Assembly: GCA_009991595.1 (NCBI GenBank)
Contig: JAACVK010000032.1
Location: 1-64,000, forward strand
DNA length: 64,000 nt
Reading direction: 5' to 3'
Origin: a bacterium
GTDB taxonomy: Bacteria > Bdellovibrionota > UBA2428
Below, one piece after another: positions 16,057-23,594 of the stretch. Position numbers and translations under genes: made by a program. The first letter of the stretch is position 1. Every line of letters starts with the position of its first letter. A model generated the notes under the pieces. That model saw nothing but the letters and a program-made list of their open reading frames with translations. It had not been told where the DNA came from and searched no databases.

Positions 16057-18078
16057 ATGAAAATTGCTTTCGTTCATAACCTTCAAAGATCTAAAGATGA
16101 GGCTGAAGCCGAATTTGACACGCCTGAGGTGGTTGAAGCCATTTCCCAGGGGATTCAAGCTTGTGGGCACACGGTAGACTTGGTCGACATGACTCGTGAT
16201 GGTGCGTGGATCGATCGTCTTTTGAATCTAAAACCAGATCTTATTTTTAATACGGCAGAAGGCTTCACCGGAGTAGGGCGAGAAAGCTATGCACCCTTGG
16301 TTTTTGAGCAGCTTGGACTTCCCTTTGTCGGAAGCGGCTCCTATTCTTGCTTTCTGACTTTGGATAAATATTTAACCAAGCAAGTTGTTTTGAAGCACGG
16401 CGTAATGGTTCCTGCTGGAGTTTTTGTGTCTCGCATAGAAGAGCTTTCGAATCTAGAGTCCGATTTAGAATTTCCAGTTTTTGTGAAACCCAACTTTGAA
16501 GGATCTAGTAAAGGAATTTCTAAGGAGTCAAAGTGCAACGATAAAGAAGAACTCCATAGAGTAGTCGAATCTCTGCTTAGTCGTTTCCCCGAAGGCCTCT
16601 TGGTGGAGAGTTATATAGAAGGTAAGGATATTACGGTTCCTTTCGTTGCAGGAATTGGCAAAGAAGGGGTGTTGAGCCCTGTTGAATACGTTGGGCCCGC
16701 TAGTCCAGATGGTTGGATTTACGATTACGAGCTTAAAAACTCTCAAGATGATTTGGTAGGAGTTCGGTGTCCAGCTGAGATTACTCAAAAGCAAGCCGAT
16801 CAAGTGACCCGATCTATGGCAAAGGCCGTGCGCGCTTTGGGGGTGGTCGACATGGGACGTGCCGATTTTAGAGTAACTCCTAATGGGGATGTGTATTTCA
16901 TTGAGTTGAATGCACTTCCTAGCTTACAGCCAGGAGCTGGGTTGTTTGAGGCTTCTTCTAGGCATGGGCTTAATTATTCGCAAACCTTGGGGCAGATTAT
17001 TACGGCAGCGGGTTCCAGGTTGGATTTAAAAACCAGGAAATTACCTTTGCGACATTCGCATAAGAGAAAGCCGAATGTCGCTTTGGTTTACAATATGAAG
17101 CGAAAGACTCATCATGATGAGGACTACGAAGCAGAGGCTGAGTTTGATTCACCTACAACAATTAAGGCGCTACTTTCGGCCCTACAAACAACAGGCTTTC
17201 CTGTTTTTGGAATTGAAGCAAAAAGAGATCTTGCTCAGAGGTTGGTCGAAGATGAAATCGATATTGTTTTTAATATTGCAGAAGGTGGCGGAGGACGTAG
17301 CCGCGAGGCTCAAGTCCCCGCGCTTTGTGATTTGATGGGGGTAGAGCATACCGGAAGTGATGCAACTTGTTTGGCTTTGACCTTGGATAAGGCCGTGACT
17401 TGTCGTCTGGTTGAAGCTGAAGGAATTTTAACTCCTAAAAGTGCTGTGGTTGATGGAAAGAAAATTCCTAAGATTCAGGGGATGAGTTTTCCTATCATAG
17501 TAAAGCCTAACTATGAGGGCACCTCTAAGGGTATTTATTCTAGCTCTGTTGTTAACAATCAGGCTGAATTAGAGGCCGCCTTTTTAAAGCTTCAAAAAGA
17601 TTATTCAGGGCAGGTCTTGATTCAGGAATACATTCAAGGACGTGAGATGACAGTCGGAGTTTTGGGGGGAGATCGTCCCAAGGTGCTAAGACCTCTGGAG
17701 ATTGTCTTTAAGGAATCCGCTGGAGAAATGCCAGTGTATACTTTTGAATATAAGCAATTAGATGAACAGCTAGACAATGAGTATTTGAAAATGGAATGTC
17801 CAGCTAAGATTTCCCAGGATGAGTGGAAAAAGATTAGGAAATTTTCTTTAAAGTGCTTTCGCGTTTTAGGTTGCCGAGATTTTGCTCGCATTGATTTTAG
17901 GATGAATGATAAAGGGGTCTACTTTATTGAAGTGAATCCACTGCCAGGTCTTTCTCCTGGGTTTAGTGATTTAACCATTATGGCTGAGAAGCAGGGGATT
18001 GAGTATCCAAAGTTGATTCAATCTATTTTAAGACCAGCCATCAGACGCTGGAGAAAGAGAGTTTCTCTATATGGCTAA
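16057..18078 (+). CDS. Tandem D-Ala-D-Ala-ligase-like ATP-grasp protein (two complete modules)
   Basis: The 673-residue protein is an internal duplication. Module 1 (residues 1-330) and module 2 (about 340-673) each start with an MKIAFVHN/VALVYNMK strand, continue with EAEAEFDTP/DSPTT and FNTAEGF/FNIAEGG, then the ATP-grasp lysine motif VKPNFEGSSKGIS or VKPNYEGTSKGIY, and end with the metal-binding RADF...ELNALPSL or RIDF...EVNPLPGL. Both active sites therefore look complete. Family members join amino acids to a second amine using ATP. Two modules in one chain suggest two successive ligations. It overlaps the P1 peptidase gene by eight bases. Its substrates are unknown, and a peptidoglycan role is not supported by context. 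Confidence 0.9.
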   Translation: MKIAFVHNLQRSKDEAEAEFDTPEVVEAISQGIQACGHTVDLVDMTRDGAWIDRLLNLKPDLIFNTAEGFTGVGRESYAPLVFEQLGLPFVGSGSYSCFLTLDKYLTKQVVLKHGVMVPAGVFVSRIEELSNLESDLEFPVFVKPNFEGSSKGISKESKCNDKEELHRVVESLLSRFPEGLLVESYIEGKDITVPFVAGIGKEGVLSPVEYVGPASPDGWIYDYELKNSQDDLVGVRCPAEITQKQADQVTRSMAKAVRALGVVDMGRADFRVTPNGDVYFIELNALPSLQPGAGLFEASSRHGLNYSQTLGQIITAAGSRLDLKTRKLPLRHSHKRKPNVALVYNMKRKTHHDEDYEAEAEFDSPTTIKALLSALQTTGFPVFGIEAKRDLAQRLVEDEIDIVFNIAEGGGGRSREAQVPALCDLMGVEHTGSDATCLALTLDKAVTCRLVEAEGILTPKSAVVDGKKIPKIQGMSFPIIVKPNYEGTSKGIYSSSVVNNQAELEAAFLKLQKDYSGQVLIQEYIQGREMTVGVLGGDRPKVLRPLEIVFKESAGEMPVYTFEYKQLDEQLDNEYLKMECPAKISQDEWKKIRKFSLKCFRVLGCRDFARIDFRMNDKGVYFIEVNPLPGLSPGFSDLTIMAEKQGIEYPKLIQSILRPAIRRWRKRVSLYG

Positions 18079-19204
18079 AAAATTACGCGAGGTTTTTTTA
18101 GAGCGCTCGCTTAAACGTAAAAGATTGCGGGATTTAGGTATTAAGGTTGGTCGATTACCCACAGGGAAAACCAATTCAATCGTAGATGTTCCGGGTGTAA
18201 AAGTTGGACATGCAACATTGATTGATGGAACTGGAAAAAGAAAGCCCGGCACGGGTCCTATCCGAACAGGGGTCACTGTGATTTCTCCAAATGACGACAT
18301 CTACCATAAGAAGTTGATGGCTGGAGGTTTCATCCTTAATGGAGCCGGTGAAATGACAGGGATGATTCAATTGAATGAATGGGGTTTGATTGAAACTCCG
18401 ATCGCTTTAACTAATACAATGAGTGTCGGGCAGGTTGGTTCGGCCTTGTCTCAATGGATGGTAGATCAATATAAAGATATTCACTCAGGTCGTCAGGTTG
18501 TTATTCCTGTCGTTGGAGAGTGTGATGATAGCTTTTTGAATGATTCGGGTGGATTGCATGTAAAAGCCCACCATGTTCGTGAGGCTGTGGGGAATTTAAG
18601 CTCAGAGCCGCCGGCTGAAGGTGCCGTAGGTGCTGGCACGGGGATGATTTGCTGTGATTTTAAAGCAGGGATTGGAAGCTCTTCTCGTGTTGTAAAAATT
18701 GGTTCGAAGTCTTTTAACTTAGGTTGTTTGGTTTTAAGTAATTTTGGTGACATGGATGAATTGCGTCTGGATGGAGTTCCAATCGGCAAGGCGTTAAAAA
18801 AAGAGTTTAGTTATATGAAAACTCGCAGAGAAAACTATGGCTCAATCATTACGGTTTTAGCAACAGATTTACCCTTGGGACCGTTGCAGCTTCAACGTTT
18901 ATGCAAGAGGGCGGCGCTTGGTATTGGGCGAGTAGGTTCGCATGCGGCTCATGGCAGCGGTGAAATTATTTTGGGCTTTTCTACGGCGAACGTGATTCCA
19001 AGGGACGAGCCCTTTTATAAACTTCAAATGACTAACGATTCGCATATAAACGTGGCCTACGAGGCAGCTATTGAAGTGGTTGAAGAAGCTATTTGGAATT
19101 CTTTGTGTATGGCAGTTGAAATGGAGGGGGTGGAAGGTAATGTGGCCCCATCGATTCCTCTAGAGCGTGTGTCCGAGGTTTATAACAAGCAAAGAGTATA
19201 CTGA
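18071..19204 (+). CDS. P1 family peptidase (DmpA/BapA-type aminopeptidase)
   Basis: The 377-residue protein has the family N-terminus NSIVDVPGVKVGH (near residue 35), GVTVI, NGAGEMTG, and the AVGAGTGM then FKAGIGSSSR stretch (185-206). These enzymes are Ntn-type hydrolases that cut themselves before the catalytic serine; here LSNFGD puts Ser223 at the expected place. Known members remove N-terminal L-, D- or beta-amino acids from short peptides. There is no signal peptide, so it is cytoplasmic. Overlap with the ATP-grasp gene implies coupled translation and a shared pathway, with one enzyme making and the other trimming an unusual peptide (inference). Confidence 0.9.
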   Translation: MAKKLREVFLERSLKRKRLRDLGIKVGRLPTGKTNSIVDVPGVKVGHATLIDGTGKRKPGTGPIRTGVTVISPNDDIYHKKLMAGGFILNGAGEMTGMIQLNEWGLIETPIALTNTMSVGQVGSALSQWMVDQYKDIHSGRQVVIPVVGECDDSFLNDSGGLHVKAHHVREAVGNLSSEPPAEGAVGAGTGMICCDFKAGIGSSSRVVKIGSKSFNLGCLVLSNFGDMDELRLDGVPIGKALKKEFSYMKTRRENYGSIITVLATDLPLGPLQLQRLCKRAALGIGRVGSHAAHGSGEIILGFSTANVIPRDEPFYKLQMTNDSHINVAYEAAIEVVEEAIWNSLCMAVEMEGVEGNVAPSIPLERVSEVYNKQRVY

Positions 19205-19283
19205 CAGTTTCTTGGCAGCTGCGTTGAGTCTTAGGCTTTGCTTTTAGACTTGTGTCGCGAGCTCTTTGTTCCGAATAGTTTTT

Positions 19284-20570
19284 ATGTGGGCAACCTTAAA
19301 GGAACGGGTTCGGGATCTATCTGAACGAATAGTTCTTGCTCAACGTCCAATTCGTATACTCAATGCGATTAAAACCCCAGAGAGAGCTATAAAAGAATTT
19401 AAAGCCTCTAATTATAAAGATATTCCTAAGCTGGGAAAGAGTGACTACGACAAGGCTATCTTGGGTTTCGACACCCTTGAAAAGAAGAAAGAACTAAGTG
19501 ATCTTGATTCAGATATTTCGACCCAGATTGGGAAAGCTCATCCTGAGTTAGCTCGATTGTTGTCCGCGACCGTTCGACAGTATTCTCAAGTTGTAGATCT
19601 GTTGGAGTCTCGCGGAAGTCCAGACTTCTATGCCTTTAGTAAAAAGCTTTATGGTTCTTCAAGCGATCCAATCCGCTCAGACAAGAATACAGTCTTTGAG
19701 ATGGCAAAACTACTCTATAGGATTTTGTCTGGGATAAAAAATACAATTCCCGTCCCAAACTCGGCTAAAACTCTTAGTGCGCAACAAGCCGTGGACGATT
19801 TGTCGGCAAGGTTTTTGAGATATTTTGGCGAAGCTATTCCTGCCATACTTTCCGATGGTGTTGTCGCAGATGCAGCGGCCGGAGGCGATGTTGTAAAAAT
19901 TAGGAGTGATCGGTTTTTTTCCCCGCGTGATTTAGATTTTCTAGAGGTTCATGAAGGCTGGGTTCATGTTGGAACCTCCTTAGGGGGTAGGGCTCAACCT
20001 GTCGCAAAATGGCTGTCGGTAGGGCCTCCTCGATGCACTTCCACTCAAGAAGGGTTGGCCGTCTTGATGGAGATCTTCACTTTTAGAAGTTCGGTTACTC
20101 GCGCCCAGAAGATCAATGATCGAATCATTGCTATTGCAAAGGCCGAAGAGGGCGCCAATTTAATAGAGGTCTTTGAATACTTTCGAACAGAGGGCTATGC
20201 AGAAGAGGAGTGTTTGACCAATTCGATGAGGGTGTTTCGTGGGACCAATCTAAGAGATGGCGCCTTTACTAAAGATTTGAGCTACTGCAGAGGATTTGTT
20301 GAGAACTATAATTTTCTTAGAGCGGCGATTAGGGCCAACAAGCCTTTTTTGATTCCATTCTTATTTGCAGGCAAGTTACATGTTGAAGACATTCCTCTGC
20401 TTTATCAGTTGCATCAGCAGGGTATTGTGACTTTTCCAAAATTCTTACCACCGCAGTTTTCAGATATTAACGGTTTGGCTGTTTGGATGAGCTTTTCAAG
20501 CTTTTTTAACAAAGTCGATTTAAAATCGGTTCAATCCCATTATAATAGTTTATTCAGAAAGTATGTTTGA
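19284..20570 (+). CDS. DUF1704 metallopeptidase with QEGLA motif
   Basis: The protein has about 428 residues. The zinc motif HEGWVH (HExxxH) is followed about 30 residues later by TQEGLA, whose glutamate is the third ligand in this family (flavohemoglobin expression-modulating QEGLA proteins; eukaryotic relatives are tubulin tyrosine carboxypeptidases). A carboxypeptidase-like role on an amide is thus plausible. ATG 19284 is used; TTG 19266 is in frame and adds six residues. It follows the P1 peptidase gene by 79 bases and likely belongs to the same unit. Bacterial substrates are not established. Confidence 0.85.
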   Translation: MWATLKERVRDLSERIVLAQRPIRILNAIKTPERAIKEFKASNYKDIPKLGKSDYDKAILGFDTLEKKKELSDLDSDISTQIGKAHPELARLLSATVRQYSQVVDLLESRGSPDFYAFSKKLYGSSSDPIRSDKNTVFEMAKLLYRILSGIKNTIPVPNSAKTLSAQQAVDDLSARFLRYFGEAIPAILSDGVVADAAAGGDVVKIRSDRFFSPRDLDFLEVHEGWVHVGTSLGGRAQPVAKWLSVGPPRCTSTQEGLAVLMEIFTFRSSVTRAQKINDRIIAIAKAEEGANLIEVFEYFRTEGYAEEECLTNSMRVFRGTNLRDGAFTKDLSYCRGFVENYNFLRAAIRANKPFLIPFLFAGKLHVEDIPLLYQLHQQGIVTFPKFLPPQFSDINGLAVWMSFSSFFNKVDLKSVQSHYNSLFRKYV

Positions 20571-20572
20571 GC

Positions 20573-21187
20573 TTAGCCGTTTCCAAGGAGGCTTTGTTTG
20601 AAGCCTCGACTTGGTGGATTCTTTCCAATCCAGGTTAAAAGTAAGGCTTTGGCAAAAGCCTTGTTTTCTGATTTGTAGGTTTGATCGCTAAAGCGAATCA
20701 ACAAGTGGTCAGAGAATATTTCAATGATGAGTTGATCTCCACGTTTGAAGCCTCTGGTTTGTGCTAAGAGTGTGTGAAAATCTTCTTTTGCTTTCTCACA
20801 ATAGCTTTCACAGTTCTCGACGAAGCTTTCTTCCCAGGCTTGTCGAAACTCTTTTGGAGTTAAGTCCATAAGAAAGCGCATTTCGACAATCAAGAATTTA
20901 TCTTTGGTGAAAACTTGCTCAATGATCTCAGAAGCTTCTTTGGTTTCTTGGGTCAAATAAAGCGAGAGGTTGTAAACTTCAAAGATAAATCGTGAATGGG
21001 TTGACGAGCCGTTAAGAACGAGGCGGCTTCCTGCCAGGCTACGGTCTTTGAGTTTAACTTCACCTCCTAGTGTGGGGCGAGCTTCTAGCAGATCAAAATG
21101 AGTGACAGCGAAGTAAGAAAAGATCGCGCCAGTAACGAGAAGTGTTGCTGCTAAAAATAGAGTGCTTTTTCGCTGCTTTTGCGTCAT
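20573..21187 (-). CDS. Membrane-anchored chalcone-isomerase-like protein
   Basis: An N-terminal hydrophobic helix (about residues 9-28) is followed by a domain with RLVLNGSSTHSRFIFEVYN, LSLYLTQ, a central KEFRQAWEESF helix and the C-terminal GKNPPSRGFKQSLLG. This order (G-R/F-VY-LYL, then a terminal lysine-LLG) matches the bacterial chalcone isomerase-like family, which binds fatty-acid-like ligands and lacks known catalysis. ATG 21187 is preferred over TTG 21196. It is convergent with the DUF1704 gene, two bases away. Confidence 0.75.
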   Translation of the reverse strand: MTQKQRKSTLFLAATLLVTGAIFSYFAVTHFDLLEARPTLGGEVKLKDRSLAGSRLVLNGSSTHSRFIFEVYNLSLYLTQETKEASEIIEQVFTKDKFLIVEMRFLMDLTPKEFRQAWEESFVENCESYCEKAKEDFHTLLAQTRGFKRGDQLIIEIFSDHLLIRFSDQTYKSENKAFAKALLLTWIGKNPPSRGFKQSLLGNG

Positions 21188-21274
21188 TGAGGACAAGTAT
21201 ATCAGAAGGACTCTTAAAGATGGAGGTAGGGAAATGACGCTTAGGTCACCTCCCTATCTCCTTGTTTTCTTACG

Positions 21275-21913
21275 TTAGAAGAAGCCTCCGACCATAACCT
21301 GCCATAGGTCCAGGTTATCTTCAGACAGGGTCTTCAGGTAGCCAACTTCCGTTAGGACACCTTGGGATTTCCCCCAACGAAAGCCTACGCTACCGCCTAA
21401 GCGATGAAACGTTTCGCTGCTTCCCCCACCGCTTGAAAAACTCAACATGTATTTAGGTGAGATGAAAATTGCTTTGAGATCATCAAACCAATAATCGGCA
21501 TAGACGGGAACAAAAACATCAACAAAGGTTAAGCTTGTTTCGCTTGTTCCCACGCCGATGGTTACTTTAGTTCCACCGAGGCCGAGACCTGCGGATAATT
21601 TAACCGCGCCATCGTCATAAAGTTTTCTCTTGTAGTCACCTTGGAAATAGGTTGCGAAATTCACAAGTCGGAAGCCAATTTCGTCTTGATCAGTGAGACC
21701 GTATCGAAGCATGTAATCAAAGGCAGCGGCTGAGCCAATAACACCGTTGTCATTGTCTAGGTTCACCTCTCCATAGCCTGCTGCAATGGTGTGCGAGTAT
21801 TCTCCTTCAGGGAGTGTTTCGGCACTTTGTAAATTGGTTACCGAGGCGCAATTATTCAGCATCAAGACCGATGCGAGAGCGCTCAACAGGTAAAGGTTTT
21901 TAAATGATTTCAT
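21275..21913 (-). CDS. Outer-membrane beta-barrel-like lipoprotein
   Basis: The start has an excellent AAGGAGG on the minus strand. A signal sequence ends in LNNC (Cys22), so the protein is lipidated. The remaining 190 residues are alternating beta-strand-like with many glycines and aromatics (for example GVGTSETSLTFVDVFVPVYADYWF) and end in phenylalanine after VMVGGF, typical of outer-membrane barrels. A lipidated barrel is unusual. No family is recognised. Confidence 0.75.
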   Translation of the reverse strand: MKSFKNLYLLSALASVLMLNNCASVTNLQSAETLPEGEYSHTIAAGYGEVNLDNDNGVIGSAAAFDYMLRYGLTDQDEIGFRLVNFATYFQGDYKRKLYDDGAVKLSAGLGLGGTKVTIGVGTSETSLTFVDVFVPVYADYWFDDLKAIFISPKYMLSFSSGGGSSETFHRLGGSVGFRWGKSQGVLTEVGYLKTLSEDNLDLWQVMVGGFF

Positions 21914-22029
21914 AGACTTCCTCCTTATTGGATAAGTTGCACAAGTTAGTTATTGCTCTTCTTTCAAGCAAGGTAGTTGTGGGTAGTTAGAGGTAGACAG
22001 GAGGGCTTCGTCTGGATATATCTCCCTAT

Positions 22030-22401
22030 GTGGAAAATTATACAAACGTACAAAAACTGATTCTCAGTTTATCGCAAGAAGATCAAGAAAAACTTCTTCA
22101 GATAATAGAGAAGTTGGATTGGAGTGGCGCTCGTCTTCGAGAGGAGCCTGTTTCGTTTGTGATGGCTGAGAAGTCTTTTTCCGTTAAACTAGGGCCATTA
22201 GAGGAAAAGCTACTAGAGCTTTTGAAAACAAAAAGTTGCTCAAAATGGGAGTTGGTTTCTTTACTTTATCCAGATGAGGGAAATAGTCTCTTAGCCGAAA
22301 ACCGCTTTAAAAATCTATTGGCCAGAGTGCGAAAAAAGTGTCCAGGGGTGGTTGTTTGTCAGTCAGGTTTGTATCAGCTGACTTTTTCAAAGAAGGCTTA
22401 A
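22030..22401 (+). CDS. Winged-helix DNA-binding regulator (OmpR-type output domain)
   Basis: The 123-residue protein begins at GTG 22030. Residues 1-45 are helical and unrecognised. Residues 50-120 resemble a transcriptional-regulator winged helix: GPLEEKLLELL, then SKWELVSLLYPDEGNSLLAENRFKNLLARVRKK, and a final hairpin VVCQSGLYQL. There is no receiver domain. Its stop is two bases before the TTG start of the kinase-like gene, so both are probably coexpressed. Confidence 0.75.
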   Translation: MENYTNVQKLILSLSQEDQEKLLQIIEKLDWSGARLREEPVSFVMAEKSFSVKLGPLEEKLLELLKTKSCSKWELVSLLYPDEGNSLLAENRFKNLLARVRKKCPGVVVCQSGLYQLTFSKKA

Positions 22402-22403
22402 CC

Positions 22404-23510
22404 TTGCGAGAGGGCTCGATTCGACAGATTGGGGCATCGGGTTTAAGTGTTGTCCTTGTGGGAAATCTATTGTTAAGCAGTAAAATCGCCGATGAGCGGA
22501 AGAATAACCCCGCTCTTTTTTATGTGGACCCAGCCAACCCGCAAGAGATTTTAAACTATCTGATTTCTATAGGTCGACTGTCGAAGCAAGCCGACAAACT
22601 CAAACTTTCAAAGGCTGGAGACGGCAATATGAATCTCACTTTGAGAGTTGAGGCAGAGGGACAGAGTTTTATTCTCAAGCAAGCAAGGCCTTGGGTTGAA
22701 AAATATCCGCAAATTGCAGCTCCGGCATCGCGGCTGGAGGTGGAATTTGCTTTTTATCAAAGTTGCTCAATGGATGGGGTTTTGCAAAAGCACACTCCAG
22801 GTGTTTTGTTCTTTGATCCAGAAAACAGAATTGAACTCCTTGAAGATCTTGGTGAGGGAGAGGATTTGGGAGCGCTTTATCGAGGAGGGGTTCTATCTTC
22901 TGATGAGCTTTCACAGTTGGCTGAAATTCTTAGCCATATACATTCTCTGAAACTTTCTTCTCAACAGAGAAAAGTGTTTCAAAACCAAAGAATGAAAGAT
23001 TTGAATCATTTTCATATTTTCGTTTTTCCTTTCGATCTAGGCAATGGCTTCAATTTGGATGAGATTACATTGGGCTTGAGTGATGATTTACTCAGATTCA
23101 CAAGTCTTCCCGCTCGGATGGAGAAGATCTCTAGGCTAGCAGATTTGTATCTTGAGTCGGGAGATAGTTTGTTACACGGAGACTTTTACCCAGGAAGTTT
23201 TTTAAAAAGAGAGCGAGTCTTTTTGATCGACCCCGAATTTGCTCATGTTGGAATGCGGGAGTTCGATCTTGGTGTATTCATTGCCCATTTGCATTTAAGC
23301 TCTCAGAAGGACGGATTGATTGAAGACTTCTTGAACGCCTATCGAAACTCCGGAGGAGATTCTTTTGATCGCCCATTGCTTGAGGCGATGGCGGGAATAG
23401 AGATTTCGAGAAGGTTGTTGGGGGTCGCTCAGTTACCCATTCATTTGAATAGAGAAGACAAAAGAAAATTGTTATTAAAATCGAGTTCTTATATAGATGC
23501 TTGGAGCTAA
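22404..23510 (+). CDS. Methylthioribose-kinase-like phosphotransferase
   Basis: The kinase fold shows AGDGNMNLTLRV (nucleotide loop), FILKQARPWVEKYP, then the catalytic HGDFYPGS and the metal motif IDPEFAHVG. The serine in place of the usual asparagine of the HxDxxxxN motif, and DPEFA, are both found in methylthioribose kinase (MtnK), which phosphorylates MTR in methionine salvage. No other salvage gene is near, so the substrate may differ. TTG 22404 is chosen: GAAGG lies seven bases upstream and the start is coupled to the preceding stop. GTG 22524 would begin closer to the family's usual N-terminus. Confidence 0.75.
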   Translation: MREGSIRQIGASGLSVVLVGNLLLSSKIADERKNNPALFYVDPANPQEILNYLISIGRLSKQADKLKLSKAGDGNMNLTLRVEAEGQSFILKQARPWVEKYPQIAAPASRLEVEFAFYQSCSMDGVLQKHTPGVLFFDPENRIELLEDLGEGEDLGALYRGGVLSSDELSQLAEILSHIHSLKLSSQQRKVFQNQRMKDLNHFHIFVFPFDLGNGFNLDEITLGLSDDLLRFTSLPARMEKISRLADLYLESGDSLLHGDFYPGSFLKRERVFLIDPEFAHVGMREFDLGVFIAHLHLSSQKDGLIEDFLNAYRNSGGDSFDRPLLEAMAGIEISRRLLGVAQLPIHLNREDKRKLLLKSSSYIDAWS

Positions 23511-23594
23511 CTTTCTTGAAAATGTCAGAACTTTTAATTGGCTTCGGTGGAAGCGGTCTATATAACCACTTTTTAAACTAAAAGGAGTCTTTTC

